A stretch of DNA of 41,364 nucleotides from Prevotella sp. (GTDB lineage Bacteria; Bacteroidota; Bacteroidia; Bacteroidales; Bacteroidaceae), in assembly GCA_017554385.1 (NCBI GenBank), contig JAFZIL010000071.1:1-41364 (forward strand). The letters are read 5' to 3'. Below, in pieces: positions 22,890-30,932 of this stretch. Both the position numbers and the translations under genes were made by a program. Each line of letters opens with the position of its first letter. Position 1 is the stretch's first letter. Under the pieces are notes generated by a model. It did not search any database, was not told the origin of the DNA, and saw only the letters and a program-made list of their open reading frames with translations.

Positions 22890-23969
22890 ATGAAGATGAA
22901 CACTAACGACTATACCAAAGAAGCCGTTGAGCTATTGAAACAACTGATAGCCACCCCGTCGGTAAGCCGCGACGAGCAGACTGCCGCTGATGTACTGTGT
23001 GCTGCGATGGACGGCTACGGCTTGAAATGGCAGCGCGAAGGCAACAACGTCTGGACCATGAGTCCCGACTTCAGCAATGAGCGCCCTACCCTATTGCTCA
23101 ATGCCCATATCGACACCGTGAAACCCGTGGCGACCTGGATGCGCAACCCTTTCACACCTACCCTTGAAGGCGACAGGCTCTACGGACTGGGAGCGAACGA
23201 CTGCGGTGGTGGCTTGGTATCGCTGTTGCAGGTATTCCGTATACTCACCGCTTCGCCTTCCACCCTCCACCTTCCACCCTCTACCTACAACCTCATCTAT
23301 CTGGCCTCAGCCGAAGAAGAGGTATCGGGCAAGGACGGCATTGAGCGGGTGCTACCGTTATTGCCAAAGATTGACGTAGCCATCGTTGGCGAACCTACCG
23401 GTATGCAACCTGCCACTGCCGAGAAAGGCCTGATGGTCATCGACGGCTACAGTCATGGCGTCAGCGGACATGCAGCACGCAATGAAGGTGTGAACGCCAT
23501 CTACGAGGCACTCGATGACCTGCTGTGGCTTCGCGACTATCGTTTCGAGCGTGAAAGTCCGCTGTTAGGCCCGACAAAGATGCAGGTGACGGTTGTCGAG
23601 AGCGGCACCCAGCACAACGTGGTGCCCGACAAGCTGCACTTCGTCATCGACGTGCGTACCAACGAGCTGTACCGAAACGAAGATGTGTTTGAGTTCCTTC
23701 AACAGCATGTCAAAAGCGAACTGAAGGCCCGTTCGTTCCGTCTGCACTCCTCATCGATCAGCGATGACCACTGGCTGGTTCGTCGCTGCCGCGAGCTGGG
23801 CATGCGCCCCTTTGGCTCACCCACGCTCAGCGATCAGGCACTGATGTCCTTCCCGTCGCTGAAACTCGGCCCAGGGCAGTCGAGTCGTAGCCACTCTGCC
23901 CACGAATATATCTGTCTGTCGGAAATCAGTCAGGCCATCGATACCTATCTACAACTATTGACCGTCTAA
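22890..23969 (+). CDS. M20 family metallo-deacylase (ArgE/DapE-like)
   Basis: The 359-aa protein starts MKMNTNDYTKEAVELLKQLI. It has the M20 metal motifs: LLNAHIDTVKP (His73, Asp75), GANDCGGG (Asp104), ASAEEEVSG (catalytic and metal Glu), VGEPTG, and a late SRSHSAHEY His ligand. A small dimerisation insertion lies in the middle (GVSGHAARNEGVNAI). In Bacteroidales such proteins include the acyl-ornithine deacylase of arginine synthesis and DapE-like enzymes; sequence alone does not separate them here. Residues about 123-136 (PSTLHLPPSTYNLI) are encoded by a heptamer array. The TAA stop overlaps the stop of the convergent Xaa-Pro aminopeptidase. Confidence 0.87.
   Translation: MKMNTNDYTKEAVELLKQLIATPSVSRDEQTAADVLCAAMDGYGLKWQREGNNVWTMSPDFSNERPTLLLNAHIDTVKPVATWMRNPFTPTLEGDRLYGLGANDCGGGLVSLLQVFRILTASPSTLHLPPSTYNLIYLASAEEEVSGKDGIERVLPLLPKIDVAIVGEPTGMQPATAEKGLMVIDGYSHGVSGHAARNEGVNAIYEALDDLLWLRDYRFERESPLLGPTKMQVTVVESGTQHNVVPDKLHFVIDVRTNELYRNEDVFEFLQQHVKSELKARSFRLHSSSISDDHWLVRRCRELGMRPFGSPTLSDQALMSFPSLKLGPGQSSRSHSAHEYICLSEISQAIDTYLQLLTV
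23256..23297. repeat. In-gene heptamer array (CCTTCCA/CCCTCCA) in the M20 gene
   Basis: CCTTCCA, CCCTCCA, CCTTCCA, CCCTCTA, CCTACAA, CCTCATC run in register of 7 nt. They encode a Pro/Ser/Thr/Leu stretch inserted before the strand that leads into ASAEEE. Confidence 0.75.
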
Positions 23970-25795
23970 ATCGGACTGCAGGCATTGCGCAGCCACAGCT
24001 GCTCGTCGGGCATCAAGAATGGCGACAGACGGTCATAAACCATCCGATGATAATCGTCCAGATACTGCCGCTCGTCAGGGGTAAGCATCTCCAAGTTGAT
24101 AGGACGCTTGTCGATGGGACAGAGCGTCAGCGGTTCCAACTGCAGATACTTCACGCTGCCTGCTGCTCCCTCCGACAACGGGAAGAACGCCTCGTTGGCA
24201 GCCGGCACAATGAGCATGGTGTTTTCGATGCGCACACCAAAATGTCCTGCCAGATAGATGCCAGGCTCACAGGTGATGGTCATACCGGCCTGCAGCGGCT
24301 GCGGCTTCCACTCCATGCGGAACTGATGAGGCCCTTCGTGTACGCTAAGATATGAGCCTACGCCGTGACCGGTGCCGTGCAGGTAGTTCAGTCCCTCACG
24401 CCACATGAACTGTCGGGCCAGCACGTCGAGCTGGGTACCGGTGGTGCGCTCAGGGAAGACGGCACGTGCCAGCGCGATATGACCTTTCAACACGAGCGTA
24501 TAGACGTGGCGTTCGTCCTCTGTCAAGGGACCGAGGGCAATGGTACGGGTGATGTCGGTCGTACCATCCTGATACTGTGCACCACTGTCGAGCAATAGCA
24601 GTCCCTTTGGCTGCAGCGCCACGTCGGTCTCAGGCGTAGCCTCATAATGCACGATGGCCCCATGTTCGGCATAGCCCGCTATCGTGTCGAAGGACAGGTC
24701 GCGAAAGCGAGCCTGCTCCGCACGAAGGGCTGTAAGTTTCCTATCAACGCCTATCTCTGTCAATTCTTCATTCTTCATTCCCAATCCTTCGTTCTCCAGC
24801 CACATCAGGAACCTGACCATCGCCACGCCGTCGCGCTCCATAGCCTTCCGGTAGCCGCTGATCTCGGTTTCGTTCTTCATAATCTTCATGGCAGGCACGG
24901 GCGACGGCTGGCGCACCACATCGCACACAGCAGCTTTGAACAGCGTATAGCTCGTTTCGTTGGGATCCATCAGAATGGTCTGCTCGAAGTAGTCCTTCAG
25001 TCCTTGCTTCACGTTGCCATAGTCATCGGTCTTGATGCCGTTGGCCTTCAGGTAGACCGACACCTCGGGTGTAAGCTTCACCTTATTAATATATAGGGTG
25101 ACGTCGGTAGTCGAGATGAGCAGATAGGCCACGAAGACTGGCGTACAGTGAACGTCGGTGCCACGCAGGTTCAGCGTCCATGCAATATCGTCGAGAGCCG
25201 ACATGAGCATACCGTCGGCATGCTGTTCGCGCAGGGCCCGACGTATGCGGCGCAGCTTGCTCTCCGTTGTCTCGCCAGCCAGCTCCAGCGGCTGTATCTC
25301 TACCGGGTTCTCAGGCACAGGTGGACGGTCCGCCCAGATCTGACGGAGCGGATCCAGGTTGGTGCGCAACGTGATGCCACCCTGATGGCGCAGTTCGTCG
25401 ATGAGCGACTCCATGTCGGCAGTGGCATAGACCATGCCGTCGACACCCACCTCCGGACTCCGCACGTCCTTCAACTCCTTGCCCAACCACTCGCTGATGG
25501 TGGGCGTGCCTTCTATCTTCAGCTTCATCAGCTGGTACTCCGTGCCCTTCAGCTGTTCCTCGGCTGCAAGAAAATAGCGCGAGTCGGTCCACAGGGCGGC
25601 ACTCGCCATCGTCACTACCGCCGTGCCTGCCGAGCCGTTGAAGCCGCTGATCCACTCGCGTCCCTTCCAGTGGTCGGCCACGTATTCGCTCTGATGGGCA
25701 TCGGTACTGGGGAAGATGAATGCGCTCAGATGCTCACGTCGCATCAGCTCACGCAGGGTCTCAAGTCGTTGTTCTATCGTCATAGTGCTTGTCAT
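23966..25795 (-). CDS. Xaa-Pro aminopeptidase (M24B, three-domain type)
   Basis: The 609-aa protein has two creatinase-like N-terminal domains and a C-terminal pita-bread domain. Metal ligands are visible: LLDSGAQYQDGTTDITRT (two Asp), GTGHGVGSYLSVHEGP (His), CEPGIYLAGHFGVRIENT (two Glu). The length matches the XPNPEP1-like three-domain forms. It removes N-terminal residues ahead of proline, in the cytoplasm. The start is 25795 or 25783 (MTIEQRLETLREL); both fit. Residues about 333-345 (GMKNEELTE region) come from a heptamer array. Its TAG stop shares bases with the TAA of the M20 gene. Confidence 0.93.
   Translation of the reverse strand: MTSTMTIEQRLETLRELMRREHLSAFIFPSTDAHQSEYVADHWKGREWISGFNGSAGTAVVTMASAALWTDSRYFLAAEEQLKGTEYQLMKLKIEGTPTISEWLGKELKDVRSPEVGVDGMVYATADMESLIDELRHQGGITLRTNLDPLRQIWADRPPVPENPVEIQPLELAGETTESKLRRIRRALREQHADGMLMSALDDIAWTLNLRGTDVHCTPVFVAYLLISTTDVTLYINKVKLTPEVSVYLKANGIKTDDYGNVKQGLKDYFEQTILMDPNETSYTLFKAAVCDVVRQPSPVPAMKIMKNETEISGYRKAMERDGVAMVRFLMWLENEGLGMKNEELTEIGVDRKLTALRAEQARFRDLSFDTIAGYAEHGAIVHYEATPETDVALQPKGLLLLDSGAQYQDGTTDITRTIALGPLTEDERHVYTLVLKGHIALARAVFPERTTGTQLDVLARQFMWREGLNYLHGTGHGVGSYLSVHEGPHQFRMEWKPQPLQAGMTITCEPGIYLAGHFGVRIENTMLIVPAANEAFFPLSEGAAGSVKYLQLEPLTLCPIDKRPINLEMLTPDERQYLDDYHRMVYDRLSPFLMPDEQLWLRNACSPI
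24763..24797. repeat. In-gene heptamer array (ATTCTTC) in the aminopeptidase gene
   Basis: ATTCTTC, ATTCTTC, ATTCCCA, ATCCTTC, GTTCTCC in 7-nt register; on the coding strand it reads GAAGAAT-type units. The same unit occurs upstream of the same gene at 25845-25872. Confidence 0.7.
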
Positions 25796-25824
25796 TTTGA
25801 TTGTTTTTTGTCATTTCTACTTTG

Positions 25825-25832
25825 CAAAGATA
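25825..25832 (-). promoter_or_regulatory. Probable -7 box of the Xaa-Pro aminopeptidase gene
   Basis: On the minus strand TATCTTTG (25825-25832), about 29 nt before the ATG at 25795. The -33 region is occupied by the GAAGAAT array. Confidence 0.6.
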
Positions 25833-25844
25833 CAAATAAAGATT

Positions 25845-25872
25845 GAAGAATGAAAACCGAAGAATGAAAATT
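25845..25872. repeat. Heptamer array (GAAGAAT/GAAAACC) in the aminopeptidase-mdh intergenic region
   Basis: GAAGAAT, GAAAACC, GAAGAAT, GAAAATT in exact 7-nt register between the two divergent promoters. Confidence 0.7.
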
Positions 25873-25928
25873 GTTCGTGCCGACGCAATTTTTCCTGTCT
25901 ACCATCTGTTATTCTCAATCTTTTTTGC

Positions 25929-25936
25929 TAACTTTG
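25929..25936 (+). promoter_or_regulatory. Probable -7 box of mdh
   Basis: TAACTTTG (25929-25936), 43 nt before the ATG at 25980. The -33 position shows no clear TTTG. Confidence 0.6.
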
Positions 25937-25979
25937 CGGCACAAAACTCAAATAGTAAATCTTTAAATCGTAAAGTATT

Positions 25980-26972
25980 ATGGCATTTTTGACAAACGAC
26001 AAACTGGTCATCGTCGGTGCAGCCGGCATGATTGGATCGAACATGGCTCAGAGCGCCCTGATGATGGGCCTTACCAGCAACCTCTGTCTGTATGATGTAT
26101 TCTCGCCCGAAGGTGTGGCCGAAGAGATGCGCCAGAGCGGCTTCGACGAGGCTACCATCACCGCTACCACCGACGCCGAGGAGGCTTTCCGCGATGCAAA
26201 ATACATCATCTCGTCTGGTGGTGCACCCCGCAAGGCTGGCATGACTCGTGAGGACCTGCTGGCTGGCAACTGCAAGATTGCCGAGGAGCTGGGCATGAAC
26301 ATCAAGAAATATTGCCCCGACGTAAAGCACGTCGTGATTATCTTCAATCCCGCTGACCTCACCGGTCTGGTCACGCTGCTCTATAGTGGTCTGAAGCCCG
26401 GACAGGTGACGACCCTCGCCGGTCTCGATACCACCCGTCTACAGAGCGCATTGGCCAAGAAGTTCGGTGTGAAGCAGAGCGAGATCAAGGGTTGCGCTAC
26501 CTACGGTGGTCACGGTGAGCAGATGGCCGTCTTCGGCAGCCACGTAGAGATTGCAGGCCGCAAGCTGACCGACATTATCGGCACGGCTGAGTTCCCCGCT
26601 GAGGAGTGGGAGCAGATGAAGGTCGACGTGACCAAGGGCGGTGCCAAGATCATCGAGCTCCGCGGACGCAGCTCGTTCCAGAGCCCTGCCTATCTCTCTG
26701 TCGAGATGATTCGTGCAGCTATGGGCGGTGAGCCCTTCCGCTTCCCCGTCGGCACATATGTGAAGACCGAGAAGTACGACCACATCATGATGGCCATGAA
26801 GACCACCATGACCAGTGAGGGTGCCAAGTTCGAGGTGCCTCAGGGTACGGCAGAAGAGAACGCCAAGCTCGACCAGAGCTACGAGCACCTCTGCAAGATG
26901 CGCGACGAGCTCGTGACACTGAACATCGTGCCTGAGATCTCGAAGTGGAGCGAAATCAATCCGAACCTGTAA
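25980..26972 (+). CDS. mdh: Malate dehydrogenase
   Basis: The 330-aa NAD-dependent enzyme starts MAFLTNDKLVIVGAAGMIGS (GxxGxxG turn, about residues 13-18). It has YIISSGGAPRKAGMTREDLL (substrate Arg loop), IFNPADLTG, TTLAGLDTTRLQSALA and the catalytic His in ATYGGHGEQM. It interconverts malate and oxaloacetate, in this group feeding the reductive branch to fumarate and succinate. Its ATG follows a promoter, and a gamma carbonic anhydrase gene follows after 39 nt. Confidence 0.95.
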   Translation: MAFLTNDKLVIVGAAGMIGSNMAQSALMMGLTSNLCLYDVFSPEGVAEEMRQSGFDEATITATTDAEEAFRDAKYIISSGGAPRKAGMTREDLLAGNCKIAEELGMNIKKYCPDVKHVVIIFNPADLTGLVTLLYSGLKPGQVTTLAGLDTTRLQSALAKKFGVKQSEIKGCATYGGHGEQMAVFGSHVEIAGRKLTDIIGTAEFPAEEWEQMKVDVTKGGAKIIELRGRSSFQSPAYLSVEMIRAAMGGEPFRFPVGTYVKTEKYDHIMMAMKTTMTSEGAKFEVPQGTAEENAKLDQSYEHLCKMRDELVTLNIVPEISKWSEINPNL

Positions 26973-26983
26973 TTCACTAACAA

Positions 26984-27010
26984 CGAATTACACGAATTAC
27001 ATGAATTATT
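26984..27010. repeat. Nonamer array (CGAATTACA) before the gamma carbonic anhydrase start
   Basis: CGAATTACA, CGAATTACA, TGAATTATT in 9-nt register, ending one base before the ATG at 27012. It fills most of the mdh-carbonic anhydrase gap. Confidence 0.65.
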
Positions 27011-27011
27011 C

Positions 27012-27527
27012 ATGGCTTTGATTAAGAGTTACCGCGGTCTCGCTCCCAAGTGGGGGCGAGACTGCTATTTTAGCGAGAACGCCACTATCGTGGGCGACGT
27101 GACCATGGGCGACGAGTGCTCGGTGTGGTTCAACGCCGTCGTGCGCGGCGACGTGGCCCCCATCACCATCGGCGACCGTACCAACGTGCAGGACGGCTCC
27201 TGCGTGCATGTGACCCACGACACGGGTCCCACCCACATCGGCAGCGACGTGACCATCGGCCATAACGTCACCGTGCATGCCTGCACCATCCACGACGGAG
27301 CCCTCATCGGCATGGGCTCAACCCTGCTCGACGGCTGCGAGGTGGGCGAAGGTGCCATCGTGGCTGCCGGTGCCCTCGTACTGCAGAACACAAAGATTCC
27401 GCCTCACGAGATCTGGGGAGGCGTACCTGCCAAGTACCTCAAGCCCGTACGACCCGGCCAGACCGACAACGCCGCCCACTATGTAGAATATGCTAAAGAG
27501 TACATGAAGGAAGACAAGGAAGGCTGA
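27012..27527 (+). CDS. Gamma carbonic anhydrase family protein
   Basis: The 171-aa left-handed beta-helix protein is built of hexapeptide repeats (for example IVGDVTMGDECSVWFNAVVRGD). The three gamma-class zinc His ligands are likely in CVHVTHDTG and TIGHNVTVHACTI. Other marks are NVQDG and GMGSTLLDG, and the C-terminal helix begins after PAKYLKPVRP. It may hydrate CO2 or act as a scaffold; the active-site acidic residues cannot be judged safely. It follows mdh with no own promoter and meets the convergent DUF2461 gene with 1 nt between stops. Confidence 0.92.
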   Translation: MALIKSYRGLAPKWGRDCYFSENATIVGDVTMGDECSVWFNAVVRGDVAPITIGDRTNVQDGSCVHVTHDTGPTHIGSDVTIGHNVTVHACTIHDGALIGMGSTLLDGCEVGEGAIVAAGALVLQNTKIPPHEIWGGVPAKYLKPVRPGQTDNAAHYVEYAKEYMKEDKEG

Positions 27528-27528
27528 A

Positions 27529-28254
27529 TTACTCGTAATCGTCTATCACGGAGTTCATAAAGTCCATCATGGGTTTGGCGGCACGGAACATGCGTTCCAT
27601 CTCATCAAGCCAGTCGTCACCCTCGAAGAAGGCGTTAGAAACGGCGTGCCAGGCACAGTAGTCCTTGAGACGCAGATACTTGACGTATGGCCAGTCTTTT
27701 GGGAATCCTGAAGGACTGGTCTTCAGTTTGGCCAATCCGAAGCCCTGAGGCTGGTCCCAGCTGTCAATATCAGTTGGCTGCTTGGTGTTCATCGGCTCGT
27801 CGCTGCCGAAGTATTTCAGGAACTCATCGTTCTCCACGCACTTGAGCCACTCAGCGATATTGCCCATCATCTCGTTGCGACACGAGGTCAGGATGTTCGT
27901 AGGCAACCAGTAATTTCCCACAGCTAAGAGACAGTGGTCTGGCTCCAGATGCAAGTAGTAGCCACCCCTTAGCGCCTTCTTGCTTTTGGCATTGATATAT
28001 GCGCCGAGATGGTTCTTGTAGGGTGATTTGTCTGGCGAGAACCGCGTATCGCGATAGAAGCGGTAGGTGCAGTCTTTTACCTGTACATGAGCGATTTCCG
28101 AATCGAACGTCATTATGCGTTCGATAGCTTGCCGTACACCTCGCTCGAACTCAGCCCTGACAGCCTCGTATTCATTTTTGTGTTCCTGAAACCACTCGCG
28201 GTTGTTGTTTGCCATGACCTGACGCAGGAACTCTAATATTCTTCTCTGATCCAT
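27529..28254 (-). CDS. DUF2461 domain protein
   Basis: The 241-aa protein starts MDQRRILEFLRQVMANNNREWF, with NREWFQEHKNEY, YRFYRDTRFSPDKSPYKNHLGAYI and GGYYLHLEP, all marks of the DUF2461 (TIGR02453) family. The function of the family is not known. Start 28254 is preferred to 28284 because the -7 box lies at 28282-28289. It converges with the gamma carbonic anhydrase gene and is divergent from pta. Confidence 0.9.
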   Translation of the reverse strand: MDQRRILEFLRQVMANNNREWFQEHKNEYEAVRAEFERGVRQAIERIMTFDSEIAHVQVKDCTYRFYRDTRFSPDKSPYKNHLGAYINAKSKKALRGGYYLHLEPDHCLLAVGNYWLPTNILTSCRNEMMGNIAEWLKCVENDEFLKYFGSDEPMNTKQPTDIDSWDQPQGFGLAKLKTSPSGFPKDWPYVKYLRLKDYCAWHAVSNAFFEGDDWLDEMERMFRAAKPMMDFMNSVIDDYE

Positions 28255-28281
28255 AAACACCTGTGTTCGAACTTTTATGTG

Positions 28282-28289
28282 CAAAAATA
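28282..28289 (-). promoter_or_regulatory. Probable -7 box of the DUF2461 gene
   Basis: On the minus strand TATTTTTG (28282-28289), 27 nt before the ATG at 28254; no clear -33 box. Confidence 0.5.
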
Positions 28290-28455
28290 CTGATTATTAC
28301 GGAATAACCGGAATCTTTGCAGCACTTTTAGCATAGTTTACACAACTATAGCGAATAATATGACTTGTGGGGCCAAGCTTCATTCATGTCACGACTTTTT
28401 TTCGGCTTTCAACATTTTTTAATGGCTATCTGAGTGCCATGTCGATTATTTTTGC

Positions 28456-28463
28456 TACTTTTG
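28456..28463 (+). promoter_or_regulatory. Probable -7 box of pta
   Basis: TACTTTTG (28456-28463), 48 nt before the pta ATG at 28512; the -33 position is poor. Confidence 0.55.
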
Positions 28464-28511
28464 CAATCAGAATAAAGATTTCACAAAAACACTTATTGTA
28501 AAAAACAAACT

Positions 28512-29522
28512 ATGGATTTATTAAGTAAGATTGTTGCGCGTGCTAAAGCTAACAAGCAGCGCATCGTGCTCCCCGAGGCAACCGAGGAGCGTACTCTACG
28601 TGCCGCCGACCGCGTGCTGGCCGACGACATTGCTAACATCATCCTCATTGGAAACCCCGACGAAATCAACCGTCTGGCCGCTGAGTGGGGACTGCAGAAC
28701 ATTGGCAAAGCCACGATTATCGACCCGGAGAACAACCCGAAGAGCGAGGAATATGCCGCCCTGCTGGCCGAGCTGCGCAAGAAGAAGGGCATGACTATCG
28801 AACAGGCTCGCGAGCTGGTGAAGAACCCGCTGTACCTTGGCTGCATGATCATCAAGACCGAGGGTGCCGACGGACAGATCAGCGGAGCTCTCTCGACAAC
28901 TGGTGACACGCTGCGCCCTGCCCTGCAGATTATCAAGTGCGCCCCCGGCATCACCTGCGTGAGCGGTGGCATGCTGCTCATCGCCAAGCAGAAGCAGTAT
29001 GGTGAGGACGGCGTGCTCGTCGTAGGCGACGTGGCCGTAACACCGATGCCCGATGCCAACGAGCTGGCACAGATTGCCGTATGCACGGCTCAGACCGCCA
29101 AGAGCGTGGCTGGATTCGACGATCCTCGCGTGGCCATGCTGAGCTTCTCGACAAAGGGCTCGGCCAAGCATGAGGTGGTCGACAAGGTCATCGAGGCCAC
29201 GAAGTTAGCCAAGGAGCTCGACCCGACGCTGAAGGTCGATGGTGAGCTGCAGGCCGACGCCGCTCTCGTGCCTGCCGTAGGCAAGAAGAAGGCTCCCGGC
29301 AGCGACATTGCAGGCAACGCCAATGTGCTCGTGTTCCCCAACCTCGAAGTGGGCAACATCGGCTACAAGCTGGTGCAGCGTCTCGGCGACGCCATCGCCA
29401 TCGGCCCCATCCTCCAGGGTATTGCCCGTCCCGTGAACGACCTCTCCCGCGGCTGCTCGGTCGACGACATCTACTACATGGTCGCCATCACCGCCTGCCA
29501 GGCTATGGACGCTAAAAAATAA
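28512..29522 (+). CDS. pta: Phosphate acetyltransferase
   Basis: The 336-aa protein starts MDLLSKIVARAKANKQRIVLPEATEERTLRAA and carries the PTA_PTB marks ADDIANIILIGNP, AGALSTT-like GQISGALSTTGDTLRPA, GDVAVTPMPDANELAQIA, MLSFSTKGSAKHE and FPNLEVGNIGYKLVQRLGDA. It is the short single-domain form without the N-terminal regulatory domains found in long Pta enzymes. It transfers acetyl from acetyl-CoA to phosphate, followed by AckA (next gene) making acetate and ATP. The pta-ackA gap is a 160-nt inverted-repeat element. Confidence 0.95.
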   Translation: MDLLSKIVARAKANKQRIVLPEATEERTLRAADRVLADDIANIILIGNPDEINRLAAEWGLQNIGKATIIDPENNPKSEEYAALLAELRKKKGMTIEQARELVKNPLYLGCMIIKTEGADGQISGALSTTGDTLRPALQIIKCAPGITCVSGGMLLIAKQKQYGEDGVLVVGDVAVTPMPDANELAQIAVCTAQTAKSVAGFDDPRVAMLSFSTKGSAKHEVVDKVIEATKLAKELDPTLKVDGELQADAALVPAVGKKKAPGSDIAGNANVLVFPNLEVGNIGYKLVQRLGDAIAIGPILQGIARPVNDLSRGCSVDDIYYMVAITACQAMDAKK

Positions 29523-29526
29523 AAAG

Positions 29527-29687
29527 AAGCCCACCCAAGCCCTCCCAAAGGGAGGGGTGTCTGAATAGATATTGAGTGGGCACAATCATCAAGACTTATT
29601 CAATAAATCAAAGTTATAATCAACAAACAAACGGAGCACCCAATGTAACTAAACATCCCTCCCTTTGGGAGGGCTTGGGTGGGCTTT
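29527..29687. repeat. Long inverted repeat between pta and ackA
   Basis: A left arm 29527-29560 (GCCCACCCAAGCCCTCCC, AAAGGGAGGGG, TGT) and a right arm about 29652-29687 (the reverse complement, ending GGGTGGGCTT) flank about 90 nt of AT-rich sequence. Each arm is also a hairpin (CCTCCCAAAGGGAGG and CCCTCCCTTTGGGAGGG). The right arm ends just before the ackA ATG and is in frame with it upstream. It is GC-rich against its surroundings. Confidence 0.9.
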
Positions 29688-29689
29688 TT

Positions 29690-30880
29690 ATGAAAATATT
29701 AGTTTTGAATTGTGGTTCGTCCTCGATTAAGTACGCGCTGTACAACATGGACGACAAGAGTGTGATGACCAGTGGAGGCGCTGAGCGCGTGGGCCTCGAC
29801 GGCAGCTTCGTGAAAGTAAAGTTGGCCGACGGCAGCAAAAAGCAGATCATGCACGACATTCCTGAGCACACCGAGGGCGTGAAGTTCATCTTCTCGCTGC
29901 TCACCGACCCTGAGATTGGCGTCATCAAGAGCCTCGACGAGATCGACGCCGTGGGCCACCGCATGGTGCATGGCGGCGAGAAGTTCAATAAATCGGTGGT
30001 TCTCACCGACGAGGTATTGAAGGAGTTTGAGAAATGCTCTGACCTCGCTCCGCTGCACAACCCTGCCAACCTGAAAGGCGTGAATGCCGTGAAGGAACTG
30101 ATGCCCGGACTGCCGCAGGTGGGCGTGTTCGACACCGCCTTCCACCAGACCATGCCTCCCAAGGCCTACATGTATGCCATCCCCTACGAGCTCTACGAGA
30201 AGTATGGCATTCGTCGCTACGGCTTCCACGGTACCTCTCACCGCTACGTCTCGCAGCGTGCCTGTGAGTTCTTGGGCATCCCTGCCGAGGGTACGAAGAT
30301 GGTGACCTGCCACGTGGGCAATGGCGGCTCTATCGCTGCTGTGGTCGATGGCAAGTGCATCGACACGTCGATGGGTCTCACCCCGCTCGAAGGTCTGGTG
30401 ATGGGCACCCGTGCCGGCGATATCGACGGCGGCGCCGTGACATTCATCGAGAAGAAGCTGGGCCTTGATGCCGACGGTATGAGCAACCTGCTGAACAAGA
30501 AGAGCGGCGTGGCCGGACTGACGGGAGGCTCGAGCGACATGCGCGACGTGGAGAACGCAGCCAAGGAGGGCGACAAGCGTGCCCAGTTGGCTCAGGACAT
30601 GTACTTCTACCGCATCAAGAAATACATCGGTGCCTACGCAGCCGCTATGGGTGGCCTTGACGTCATCGTGTTCACTGCAGGCGTGGGCGAAAACCAGATT
30701 GGCATGCGCTCTGCTGTATGTGAGGGTCTGGAGTTCCTGGGCGTGAAGTTCGACAACGAGAAGAACAAGGTGCGTGGCGAGGAGGCCGTCATCTCGGCCG
30801 ACGACTCCCGCGTAAAGGTTGTCGTCATCCCCACCGATGAGGAGCTGATGATTGCCACCGACACGATGAACCTGCTGTAA
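29690..30880 (+). CDS. ackA: Acetate kinase
   Basis: The 396-aa ASKHA-fold kinase starts MKILVLNCGSSSIKYALYN, with the acetate kinase marks GHRMVHGGEKF, PLHNPANLKG, FDTAFHQTMPPKAYMYAIP, YGFHGTSHRYVS and VTCHVGNGGSI. It makes acetate and ATP from acetyl phosphate and ADP. The start at 29690 is used although an upstream in-frame ATG at 29576 exists; that extension is encoded by the inverted repeat (29652-29687) and unrelated sequence. It forms a pathway pair with pta. A weak hairpin follows the stop. Confidence 0.96.
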   Translation: MKILVLNCGSSSIKYALYNMDDKSVMTSGGAERVGLDGSFVKVKLADGSKKQIMHDIPEHTEGVKFIFSLLTDPEIGVIKSLDEIDAVGHRMVHGGEKFNKSVVLTDEVLKEFEKCSDLAPLHNPANLKGVNAVKELMPGLPQVGVFDTAFHQTMPPKAYMYAIPYELYEKYGIRRYGFHGTSHRYVSQRACEFLGIPAEGTKMVTCHVGNGGSIAAVVDGKCIDTSMGLTPLEGLVMGTRAGDIDGGAVTFIEKKLGLDADGMSNLLNKKSGVAGLTGGSSDMRDVENAAKEGDKRAQLAQDMYFYRIKKYIGAYAAAMGGLDVIVFTAGVGENQIGMRSAVCEGLEFLGVKFDNEKNKVRGEEAVISADDSRVKVVVIPTDEELMIATDTMNLL

Positions 30881-30918
30881 GCGCCTTTGCGAGGCCAAAC
30901 ATTGTCCTCGCGACGCTT
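30879..30918. terminator. Hairpin between convergent ackA and hipA
   Basis: AAGCG...GCGAGG (30889-30894) pairs with CCTCGC (30906-30911)...CGCTT around an 11-nt loop, followed by TTTAG. It is the only structure between the two converging stops, and could serve both. Confidence 0.45.
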
Positions 30919-30932
30919 TAGCCACATATTCA

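Noticed and set aside
29576-29689. Longer AckA N-terminus from ATG 29576
   Set aside because: The extension is encoded by the inverted repeat and unrelated AT-rich sequence; known acetate kinases begin at MKILVLNCGSSS.
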